This document shows positions 24,347 to 36,200 of a stretch of DNA of 64,000 bases, piece after piece. Under the pieces are notes generated by a model. That model was not told the DNA's origin, made no database searches, and was given only the letters and a program-made list of their open reading frames with translations. Source of the DNA: Ianthella basta. Taxonomy: Eukaryota; Porifera; Demospongiae; Verongiida; Ianthellidae. The translations under genes and the position numbers were made by a program. The stretch spans positions 5,809,868 through 5,873,867 of the forward strand of contig OZ025879.1 of NCBI GenBank assembly GCA_964019415.1, in the 5' to 3' direction. Numbering within the stretch: position 1 is the stretch's first letter; each line of letters begins with the position of its first letter.

Positions 24347-27180
24347 AATTGAGAATTGCACAGAAGAAATCTTACGGATAATTAATAATAATTGAAAAGA
24401 CAGGTTTCTTTCTAAAGTTTATTGCAACAATGAACGGCTCTGTAGTGTTGAATAATACATGACGTTGTATTATTTCAAATAATTATTATTGTAATGTATT
24501 GAATGCTACTAAAAGGGTATAGCTAGTGTTGATCAAGTTATTGAGTGTGCAAGCTTCACTTTATGGCCCATCATATGGCCAGGCATGCATGTTGTAAGAA
24601 GCATGCAGAATCAATTAGTTGTGGGTGCAAGCAAGCCACATGCCTGCACATACATAATATATACCGCTGTACATGCATGTGGTTCATTAAAGCTTCTTCA
24701 TGGTAAGGAGTATGGACACCCTGAATGACAGTCAGGCCCAGATGGGCCAGTCACATTAGAACTCAGCATTTCAGCATGGCAGGGAATGGTAGCTATAAAG
24801 TCTTGTTAATATTATCTATAGTTGATGTTCACAGCCTCACCACAACAATGATACTGATACTGCAGACATATATTATTTGTAGTGATACAGTGCAGATGTG
24901 TGCACAACAGTACTATATATAATTTAATATGCACTGCACTTTTGCATAAAACATTGTACTTTGTATGTATAATATTATTTACTCTTATTGCTTCAACACT
25001 GTTTGTATAATAAGTTGGACATAGTGACAATAATGATTTCCTTGTTTCAGTGCCAAGTGCCAGTGTCATTTGCATTACTAATGAAAGCAGGTGAAATGGA
25101 GATCACCGGGTATCATGTCTTGTTGGCCAAAACTCCATGGTATAGTGTAGGTTTCAGGTCAAGTGCCCGTTGTGTGACTAATTTATAAATTTCTCCCTCT
25201 CTTTTCTGTACCAAAATTATGGAGCTATGATTGGTATCATTTCTTCAATACAATGTGTTCATCATGATTGTCAGCGTCTGTATTTTATATTTTGTCTTCT
25301 TGTTCAAAGATCCTATAAGCAGTGAATACTCTTTACAGCAATTAGTAGCACATGAATACACTTTATGCAGTGTACCTCTGGCTTCTTTTCCATGCATTTG
25401 TGCGTATATGATGTTTCTCAGTGTTGAATGTCAGTGGTCATGAAAACCTCAGAACTGCATATATCAGCACAAGGACATTTGTTGCATTAGTGTGCTATTA
25501 AAAACACAGCCCACAGATAACAAAGTACAAAGAACATGTATTTTGCCCATTTACTCCTCCCTAATGACATTGACCTAATGTGAGTACTGCCATGCATGGT
25601 TAGCACATGTGACCTTTGTGTGAGGGTATTCCTGACTTTTTGCTATCCTACTTTTAACCGATTTCATCTGTCAGTTGGTCAAATACAGTAGTAGACTGAG
25701 CATGTATTCAGCACTGGCAGTGCATTAAGAGAACATTAAGTTAAACATTAAGTTTAACCAAGAGTAGATAAGAGATGAGTGTGCAACCGCGTATACGCAC
25801 CCGTAACAGCATTTTTCTAAAATGACGCTGCAACGCGTCACACGTGGGCATGATAATGCTACTTAATATTCTGATGTAACGGGTGAATACTATTAACTCG
25901 ATCTGCCAGTCTGATGTACTCGGCAACGATTGCGAGCCATTCGGTTTGTTATTCGGGAGTTGCAACAATGTCCAGGACACCTCTGTAGCGGCCACGAGGA
26001 AGGGCCAGGACAGCACTATTAGCACTGCCCTGCTGCACCAAATCCATGAAGGAGTGTGAGTGCAGATGTGACCATCTTGTATATGAATATTGCCTTTATG
26101 CTATATAGTTTTCTCACTTTCTTCTTCTTTTCATAGTCAAAGAATTAACTGAATACATGTATATCATTATAATGGCAGCACACGTTGTACTTTCTCGCTA
26201 CACATAATGCAGTTTAAATTAACATTAAGTCGATTCGGAATTAGAGTTTGCAGATGACATGCATGATGTGCATGCAAATGGACGAATGTGCTGGCTAATT
26301 TTACTACTTCTGATCAATGTATACCACAGTCACTGCTGTAAAATCCCTCATTCTTCTTTGTATTCAGGATGCAACATCAGTATGTTGCATAGAATTACTG
26401 CATAATGATTGTAAAAATTATAGCTATACTCTAGCGGAATCTACATAACTTCTTCAGCCTCAGGATATATCCCCTAATATATCTACTTCAGTCTCTTTAG
26501 TGCAGTATATATTGCAATATACCTTGCCATAATCTCCTTACCTATAATGCTGCTTACCTGTATACAACATCCTATTGCAATGGTATATAAGTGTATTAAC
26601 CTGAATATCCCAGCAATGCAATTATGTTTACCCATAGCCCTGGACAAAGAGCATTGTCAGTTTAACACATTGAAATAGTGTATTCGCATCTTTCAGATAA
26701 TATGACGAACATGTTTAATCGTGCCGGCTGGGAGCACTGTACAATTATTACAGTTCTGGAGCAAAGCAGACCTTGTGGCACTTTGTTTGTCATTGACTAA
26801 GTTTGTCCTCATCACAGTATTGTATTAGTCACACAACAGTGAAAACCAAACAGGTTTCTGTTTTCAAGTAGGACCATAACAGTAATAGTACCTGTTTACG
26901 TCCTTTTTAATCAAGTTAAGGTAGAAGTGGAGCCCGTTTGCATGCACACTGTCATGTATGTGCTTTGCTTGACATTGTGGGTTGCATGTTGCGTAGGACA
27001 TAGTGTATGCTTCAGGCATGGATCACGAAGAGATGCATATAGTAATCATTCTGGTATATGAGCATGCATAAACTTAAGATAAATTCAATTCAAATGCCCA
27101 TATGAACTTCTATGTTATTATGTTATTGGCAGATTAATAGTGCTAGCCCACACGTCTAGCGAGCTAGGCTTGAACAGTAT
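24347..27180. other. Intergenic spacer between the B relic and receptor C
   Basis: No gene recognised. 24350-25735 parallels the spacer after receptor A. 25750-26020 is a stretch of about 270 bases, richer in CG than its surroundings, that replaces a different stretch at the equivalent place after A (about 4100-4190). It is probably an insertion of unknown type. 26531-26565 carries two imperfect CTTACCT-type units at the spot that corresponds to the giant minisatellite upstream of B. Confidence 0.55.
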
Positions 27181-27187
27181 ACGGATA

Positions 27188-27271
27188 TAATATAAAGGAG
27201 CCTTCGCCAGTGTAAGCACACCACATCGTACAGCACCGTACCTCTAGTGGGTGTTGTGATTCCCGATCGTG
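27188..27271 (+). promoter_or_regulatory. Putative core promoter and conserved leader of receptor C
   Basis: TATAAAGG at 27191 is followed by TTGTGATTCCCGATCGTG at 27254-27271, about 25 bases before the ATG. It matches the arrangement upstream of receptors B and D. Confidence 0.55.
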
Positions 27272-27296
27272 GGCTCGGCTATTTTGGCTCAGCACT

Positions 27297-30200
27297 ATGG
27301 GTTACTGCTCGTGTTTTGTTCTCCTAGTCACCTTAACTGGTAAGAGTATTCGGACTGCACGCTGGAGGGAATGTAGGTGCTAGCTTAGCGGGGGTTGAAG
27401 GCTAAACGGGCAAGTGATTCTCTCTTGTTTAGAATTCGTCCTTACCCTGTTCGCACTTTGTCTTTTCCCAATCAAGGTGCGGTCAAGGCACAGAACGCAC
27501 AAGGTAAGATCGCTGCACTTCATTGTCACCTTAAGCTCCATACACATATTGGTCACTCTATCATATTAAGATCAGCTTCCAGCAATAGTCACGTACTTCC
27601 ACAGTGCACTAACCATGCATTCTCACTAGATCGGTTTCTAGCTACAAGTTCTACAGATAAAGAATTAGTCTTGTAGCTAGCTGCTTGTGCCATTTTCCGT
27701 CTGATTTCCAAACGCTTACCTAACCTGCATTATAGACTCACCAGTACCTGGATCACCCGATCTATGCACCAGAATGTGGGAATGGTGGATATCCATAACT
27801 AACATTGAAAGAAAGGGCAATTCGTGCAGCTTTGTAAATATCTGCAAATGAAACATTCACTAGCAGGGTGTTTTGGCTGGGAATTGGTTACATACTTAAT
27901 ATAAATTAATATGAAGCTATGGTATATCAGATCAAACACTTTTGTAATGATTAGAGTGTATTATACGTTACAAATTGGTAAGACATTCACTGCTTATTGG
28001 GATCCCTTTGGCTGTGACATGTTTAATCATGTCTAAGGCTGTTCAGATTCAATGCGCTTGCATTACAATGAAGCCAAGGTTAATGTAAATGAGAAGTTAT
28101 GGAAGAGCTGTGCTTTCCACACACACAGTTCAGGGCTACTGACCATATGCATCCATGGGTGGAACTTAAAACAAGAAAATCTCGACTAGATCATGAAGTA
28201 GAAACTTCCAAGTCAATGATTACAGAATTTTCTGATGTATGTAGAGGTTTTCCGCTGATAAATTGCTATTATACCATGATAATTGATAAAGAAGTATTTA
28301 TACTACGTGATCTGCACTGTAATTCAAAAGTTCTACAAAATAGCAATGAGCCTGTACTGTAGTGAAGTAAATTTACAATGATATAACTGGTTTTCAGAGT
28401 CAACCTTTTCCACAATTATGGCAACCATCTATACCAAGCAAATAAATCAGATGCTATAGAAGCCGGTATTGTGGTAGACTCATCAGTAGAACTTATTCCC
28501 TCCTACAGTTGCCATTGATGCATACCCCAACACTGCTACTGTGAAGCAAGGCACCACCTTGGCTTTGGTGTGCAGAGTTGTAGGAGTATCATCCAACACT
28601 GTTCTGAGCTATCAGTGGACCTGTCCTGGGGGCTATTGTGATGCAGGAGGAGTTGATCCTGAGTGGGCAGCCAGGATCCAACAGGACAACGTCTTGGTGG
28701 TGAATGTACGCAGGCAAGTCAATGACACAGGGAACTATACCTGTACTGTTCAAGATGACACACAGCAAGTAGGAACAGCTATGTACGCACTGACAGTAGC
28801 AAGTGAGTTCTACACCAAATGTGGATAGGTGGTAACACCTCTTGCTCATTTCATAGCTGCATGGCTTGATCGATAAGGGGTGGTTGTTTCCTTTGACATC
28901 ACCAGACACCTCGCAGTATGTCACAGCCTTTCTATTGCACAGGTTTATGAGAAGACACTGCTAGCTTGCATCTTGGGGTTAACTGTATCTCAACCTGGAA
29001 TGTGAGAATATTGTCTGCAATACAATGCTTATGGCGTCTGTTCAGAAAGTGTCCAATAATGTTGACTGTATACTTCTGTGTTAACTTTGGTTAAAAGAGA
29101 TTGGCATATAAGCAAGACTATATAACCCAGTAAACGTAACCAGTGCAGGGTTTAGCCTAGTATATTTTCAGGATGCAGTAACTTGTTCGTTTCCTGGCTG
29201 TGTGGCCTAATTTCTGCCTCTTTCTTGCTCATATGAAACTGCACTACGGATCATTCCTTAGCCATCTTCGTATATCGTCATTACTGTATATATGCACACA
29301 AGTACAGAAGACACAAAGACCATACAACTGCACTGCTTCGGGAGTTAAAGTTTAATAATTCTGGACATGTAAGCTAAATACCGTATAGCTGGAAAGGTTT
29401 AAATGTTACGAGGCATTAAATTTTATGGTTTGCTGCTTTGGCAGGAATCCAATAATATATATCTGCTAAATGTTTTGTATTATTATCAGTATAAAATGAT
29501 CTGTTCAGAAAAATGCAAACATTAAATCCGCAAACTTATTTTCCTCTGCAAACTGCAAACATTTCTGGCTCTACGGTTGGTCTTTTGTTACTGATAAACT
29601 AGAGAATCTGTAATTACTGGAGCTCCTATTAAAACACTCATTTGCAGTCTTTGAATACAGGCATTCACCTGACTTTGGAACACTTCAGCCAATTTGCTAT
29701 GAAGAGTTTACTTCCATGGAATTTTTGACTCATCAATTACTGAAGCTTTCCTGGACCACCTCATGAAGTTTCGCAGCGTACATTATAATCTTCTGAGCTC
29801 TGGTTCATGTATTCTTTTAATGCATATGACATACAATGGTACACCATCATCCCCACAAATACTTATACAATAGCAGGAGATAATTAATGTGCCTAGGGAG
29901 ATCTGTGCTTAGCCCCTACAGGGTGGTCAGTGCAGCTCCTGGATTACTTGTGTGGACAGGCAAACTTAGCAAACATAAAGCCTTGCAAATTGTTGGTGTA
30001 TATTGGCCAATATACCCCGTTGCCATGGCAACCGCGCAAAAATATATTGCGTAAACAAGCCAGACGGGATATAACAGGAGCTAAGAAGCATATATATGCA
30101 CAGGGGCGCTTAAATCCTGTTATATCCCAGCCCAAATATGGAAGGTGTGAAATATAACAAGGATTGTTATTGATAACAACGAAGGTGTCGAATCACACCA

Positions 30201-33200
30201 AAGCACACACACAAATGCAGCAACTTGCAGTCAGCTTCAACTTTACGTTGCTTCGGGAGAGTCCGCAAAGGTATGACATTGTAATGATAATACTTGTACA
30301 TGAATGGTGGTTGAAAACAAAGAAACAAAACATAATATGGTAAATAAGTAACTCATAATTCTGTTATACTGTACTGGAAGTCATCTAGCAGCTGGGCCGC
30401 ACATCCGCGTGTGTGCAGGCTGCTAGGTCGAGTGAATTAACGCGCACAGCTGATCTGCTTGGTCCATTTGAGGTTGATCGTGCACCTCGGATGCACATGA
30501 TTGTGGATCTCAGCAGAGAGAAAATTAGTAGGCAGCGGAGCCAGGTGATGACCTGGTGGTATGACAAGGACCTCTTCTCTGCTAGAAGAGAGGCTAGTCT
30601 CCCATAGGTGACGCGTGCTGCAGGGCCCATGCCACCTGTTGCTGAGAAGACTAACGGGGTGAAGGATCCGTGCTCAACTTCCAGTATTCGCTGCTGGTAA
30701 CTTCTTCTCTTTTCATTCTCATGTCTTCTGTACGCAGCGGTTTGGGTCGACTTGCAGTTACTTGGTGCATACGGGTTAAAAACCCTGACGTCAAAGAATG
30801 CACGCTGATGTCTCTCCCCCCAAAAACCTTGCGCACTTACATCGAGCCGTGCACCCTCTTCTGAATTGGCAGTTCTTAGTTGCAGACTCTCCCCAGTCAA
30901 CGGTTGCAGCTCTGGTTCCACTGCCACATTGTGGCAGACTTCAGAAAGGCACTTGGCTGTGATGTCTCTGATGTCATTGTGTCTCAGTGCTGGGAACCCT
31001 CCATGTGAGCAGCTGAGAGCATGCTCAACTGTTTGCTGCTTACCGCATACACAATTAGATGGCATGTATGGAGGCTGCCAGCCATAACGTAGACAGAGAG
31101 CGTCACGGAAAGCACCCTTGTGCAGACTGAAACCCAGCTCTTCCAGGGGCAGTGCAGTGAGCCAGTTTGATGCCCCCTTCTCTCTGGCGCAGTCCATGAC
31201 ACGTTGCATCTGGGCAGGGAGCCTCTCACGTAGTCTATTTGCCTCCTCTTCTAGCTCTTGTCTCCGCTGAGCTTTGACCTTGACCTTCAGGTTGATTTGC
31301 TCCACTGCAACACTCTGTGGATAGCACCTGTCCTGCTGCAGTATAAGAGCTGTCAGTGGGGCTGTTACCCTTTGGGAGCTGTTGAATTGGTGTCCAGCTG
31401 ACTTGCTGGGATTCTGGATGCCAAGGCCTCCAAGTCTCGTTGGAAGGGCAAAGAGCTCTCTCTCTAAGTCAGTGAAGCCAGTTCTGCCCGTGAGAGCAGG
31501 CAGAAATCGACATCGTATAGCATTCTCTAGTGGCAGAAATAGATCGTCAACATTTGGCACAGTCCTTGAGATGTATGACCACCTGCCAGCGAGGCCATGG
31601 GTCAACAAACTGTAGGCTGCATGTGGTTGACTCAAAGCAATGGTGGCAAGTTGTTCCTCCTCCTTAGTCCATTCATTGACCTTTTCTGTCACATACGCTT
31701 CCACGAAACTCTTAGTTCCCAATGCTGCACCTAGATGCCTCTGGCCGTCAATCGTAATTCTAACCCCACTGTTACCAAACACAGTCACTGCATGATCATA
31801 GTTCTCTTCCTTCACAATGAGCCAAGACTTGGTGGCATTTGCTATGTACCCAAAGTCTGGCCCAATCTCCCCTAGCTTGTCCCACCATTCCTTCAGATGG
31901 CGTAATTGCCCCCCCGCTGTGGCGTCGTCTGCAAACCAGACTTGCCTCGCAGAAGCTGACTCTGCTAAAAGATGTATAAGGGGTAGCGTGGCAATCGCGT
32001 ACATTGCCATCGCAAGAGGGTCCCCTTGAGTGGTGCCTTCCTGGGAGTAAATAACTTCCCCATCAATACACAGTTGGGGGTCAGTGCGGTAGGTGTTAAT
32101 AATAGCTGGAGCAATGGAGGGACACACCTGTACAATATTCTGCAGGGCAACTTTCCAGTTTAGACAGTTAAAGGCATTGGTAGCATCTACGAGGAGGACA
32201 GCTTCTGTGGTAGGATCTTGGAAGACAAGGCTCATTGCATGTACTGCAGCTTCACATCCCACATGCTGCCCAGTACACACTTGCAGTGCCCCTGTCACTC
32301 GCTGGACATCTGGGCCTATGACAGCCAGAATGGCCTTGCCCACAATTCTTCTCAGAACCTCGCCAATACCGATTGGTCTTACCCCTGGACATTTGTCCAG
32401 TGCCACTAGCCTACATGCAGTAAAGGCTGTCAGGCCTGAGGGATCAACATACTGGCTACTGATGCGCCTTGCTAACATAGCTACTGCCTTGCACAATTCC
32501 TCCGACTCACCCTGGAAAGACGATAGGAGGCGCTTCCACCCTGCCGCGTCAATGCCAGAGAGTCCAGCAACACCGTCTGTCCTCAGGCTCACTGAAAGGA
32601 TCAAGGGGCCGTCTATCTGCTCATAGACAACTGGATGAGGAGGTTGTGTACTCATGTCAGCTTTAGCTACTGCAGATGGCTTGAGGTCCTTTCCTGTGGG
32701 GTGTTTGTCAAGTAAGATGTCGCGCACAGTTCTTCGCTCTCCACAGGTGCTGCTGACTGGCACTAGGTCATCCAAGTTGAGCTTGTCTCCTCTGCCATAT
32801 CTGGTGAGAAGACGCATGGCTGGCTTGACCTTTCCTTGGAACATTAATCTAGCAAAGGTCTGTGCTAGTTGGGTCTCCGATGTACTTTGTGGACCAACTG
32901 CAAAATGGTCCTGGATTGAACGTCCTTCATGGAGGAGGGCATCTAAGTCTCCATCTTCCCATAGTCTCATCCGGCGTTCCAAACAAAGGATGTGGTCCTT
33001 GGCTTTTGATGTCTTATGTGGCTTTTGTAGCAAGAGGGCAGGCATTATCATAGCACACTTCAGAGCAATTGTTTCCAGGGTAGATCCTTCAGCATAAGCA
33101 TGAATGAGGCGACTCATTTCTGCTACAAAGGCCTTGCCTGCTTTTCCAGAGGGTACCTTGAACACATTCCGACGCCAGTGGATGACCTCTGTGTACGTAG

Positions 33201-36200
33201 AGTCAACTGCATTCGTGAAGGACACACCATCCACCCCAGCCCACATGAAGTTAGGCTCTTGGGCCACTGAGAAGGACGGAAGACTGTACATTTCTCTTCT
33301 TTCAGTTGCCACAGCAGCTTCAGAGGTAGATGTTGCTGAGGCTCTTGCGGCCATAGAATCAGAGGCATCTTGGGGTTGATCTGTCTGATCATTAAGACTC
33401 TGAGGCTCATTCACTGAAGATGACTGTTCACTGAGGCTTCGTGGCTCGCTTGCTGCTGTGACAGGGTGTATTGATTGCCCGTTTTCGCAATTTCCAAGTC
33501 GAATCGGTAAACAATCGATACAGGTTCGTCCCGATTTGAAGCAGACGCACGATCTACAGCGCCCGCTGCTGTTGCACCGGCAGCATGAGGGCATCGTGCC
33601 TACATTCAGTCACAATCTGAAGAAAAGTCCGCTCACGTTGGGTTGCTTAAAGCTCCTTAGTCTCACCGCTGATCACCGCTTGCCGCCATCTTGCCCATCA
33701 TCGGGTGTCATCCGGGAGAGTCCGCAAAGCATTGAAAAGCCTCATACATCACTCCACCACGCTGCAATCAATGCACACAAGCTAACAACGTAAAGCGCTT
33801 CGTAACCGAGCTAGATAAACCATGTACGCGACCCGCACAGTGTACAAACGAGAAACAGCAAGCTCGTGCGCAAACTCCTACGCAAGGGCATTCAAAATTA
33901 CTGCAGCAGTGGGAACGCACTGTTTCACGGAGAATAGAAAGTCGAGCAGTGAGCGCAAAGAACCCTCAAAGGCCGAGTACGTCGCAGATGCCTCAATCGC
34001 TTCACTGGCTTCTTAAAGTGTTACTCCAGTGGCTTAACAAAAGGCAAAAACTTCACAGCACTTGCGAATTCAACAAAACGTGACAGCCGCTCTTCAGAGC
34101 TGCCGTCCTGGAAGAAGTCCGCCTTTTGAATAAGAGCCTAGACGCGCTAGGCGGGGTATATATCACTTATACCACGGCGCTTCGGTGTATATGGATTTTA
34201 GACGCACTCGCCCTCGTGGGCGAAGCGCCCGAGGGCATCGTGCGCCTAAAATCCATATACACCTCAGCGCCGTGGCATAACTAATACTTAATGAGCTATT
34301 TCAATATACAGAACCATAAGATATCACAGAATAGTAGGTATCATGAAGGCCCTGTTTTGTCCCACACAGTAATTCTTACAAAATGGTGCCGGCCGGTAGA
34401 TACATAATAATAATAACATAAATTTATAGTCAAGTGCCATGTATGGTTATCATGCTCTTCAAATAGTTTGGAGTAACTATATTTTTTGTGTTATGGTTTG
34501 TTGTAGTGTGAGTGCATGTCACTGTGCTTCTACTCTGCATCTGTCCTGCTCCTATAGATGGTCTATCCTTGTTGAATGAGGATGGTGATTTCAGTGTGTT
34601 CTTTCCCAGAAACAGCTTTGTCACCAACACCATGCTCACACATACTAACACTCCACGAAAAGAACATAAAACCAATATGGTTGGCAATGACCACATTGTT
34701 TGCTATGGTGGTAGCACACAGGCTGCACAAGTAACATGGCATAACAGTGATGGTGGACAGCTAGCGGTATGCATCACTAATACTGGTCCTGCACCTTGTC
34801 GTGACTGTGGTGCCCGCTGTCTAGGCAATGGTGGTGTAGGTGTAGACCCTCTACTCAATGGAAGTACTGATATTCACATGTACACTAACTCACCTTCATA
34901 TGTGAACCAAGACCTGGAATGTCGAGTGTCTAGTGGCCCATCAGCATTCATTGGAGTGTATCTCATGAATGGAGGTGAGTTTGTAGTGGCACACTACAAT
35001 ACAATTATCCAGCACTTTGGACCCTGTACCAGTCACATTGCAGATGATATATGTAATTATATTACTGTTGAACTGTTATTATGGCTAGCAAAAGCCCCTG
35101 TAATGTGAATATATGGGTGGCATACAGGTACTTTGTAATTCATGTTATGTCAGATTGATCTATAATTATAATTATACTACATGGTTCAATGCTACATTTT
35201 CATTACATCTTACAATCATGCATGTGACCTGGTATATTCTATAATTGAGTCCGCTATATAGCATTAATAACACCCACGGTGGTCATGACCTCTGCAACCA
35301 CTATTGGTGATTGTTTGCATGTAGTTCTTATTCACAAGTGTAAAGATAATGATTATGATTAAGATTATAATTCTTCTAACAGGAATGCCCCATCAGCCAA
35401 TGGCTGGTCTACCAGGAGGTCCTGTAAACAAGCACACAACAGAGAAACAACAATATTAAAAAAGGAGGGGAAAGTTCATAATTACCAAATGTGATTGTCA
35501 AATAAACTTTCATAGATAAAAGTGAAAAACATGGTTCATTTACATACTAGACTGATAATGAATGTTACTTAACACTGGCCTTAAAAGTGTTCATATTCTT
35601 GATCTCGCGTAATCTCTCAGTCAGGATATTCCATTCTAGGGCTCCCTTAAACCGCGTGTAACACGACAACCACATTTCTTGTTTGTCTTATAATATAGCT
35701 CAATAGATAAGTCGGAGCTTTCGAGGGAAAAAAACGATGCATAAGAATAAGTCTGAAGTACTCACGTCTTCTTGCTAAAGGTATTCAATTCAGTTGGTCT
35801 CTCAGACTTTGGCTATATGGACATTCTAGGGGGCTTAAAGTATATCAGTCTCATTGCATAAATTTGTATCCTCTCCACTCGCTGCTGGAGTACATATACA
35901 TCAGCACATTCCATCCACACAACACAGCAATAGTCAAGGTGTGGAAGTACCAGAACATTATAGATGGTCTTCTCAGTGTTAGATGGCAGAGAGTCTTTCA
36001 GCTGATATAACCTTGCAATATATACCTCCAAAACATTGTCTTCTCTCTGCTTCCATGTGGTCTTTCCAAGACAACCCTCATCCACCTACGTTCCAAGGAA
36101 TCTAACTTTGCTAATTTGCTTAACTTCCTACCCCTTCAGAGTCACTGCCCCATCTCTCAGTTCATCACTTCTTCTCTTTCTACCGAGCAGAAGCAGCTTG

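Larger units (their letters stand above)
30010..34290. mobile_element. 4.3-kb nested insertion in receptor C intron 3, hairpins at both ends
   Basis: Receptors B (around 17133) and D (around 57938) have the flanking intron DNA without this block. B reads ATTGGCCATTTATGAGCC across the empty site. In C the left flank ends near ATTGGCCA and the right flank resumes near TTAATGAGCTATTTC. A 63-bp hairpin with perfect 14-bp arms lies near the left edge (30066-30128), and a 104-bp palindrome near the right edge (34172-34275). Within it, 30271-33712 looks like a second, later insertion. Exact ends and target duplication of the outer block are not resolved. Its type is unknown. Confidence 0.7.

Noticed and set aside
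28099-28362. 87-residue ORF in receptor C intron 2
   Set aside because: No recognisable domain, and the paralogous intron of B does not keep the frame.
34276-34290. Helitron 3' end (hairpin then CTAA|T)
   Set aside because: The right end fits loosely, but no TC start at the left boundary and no Rep/helicase were seen. Mentioned only as a possibility.
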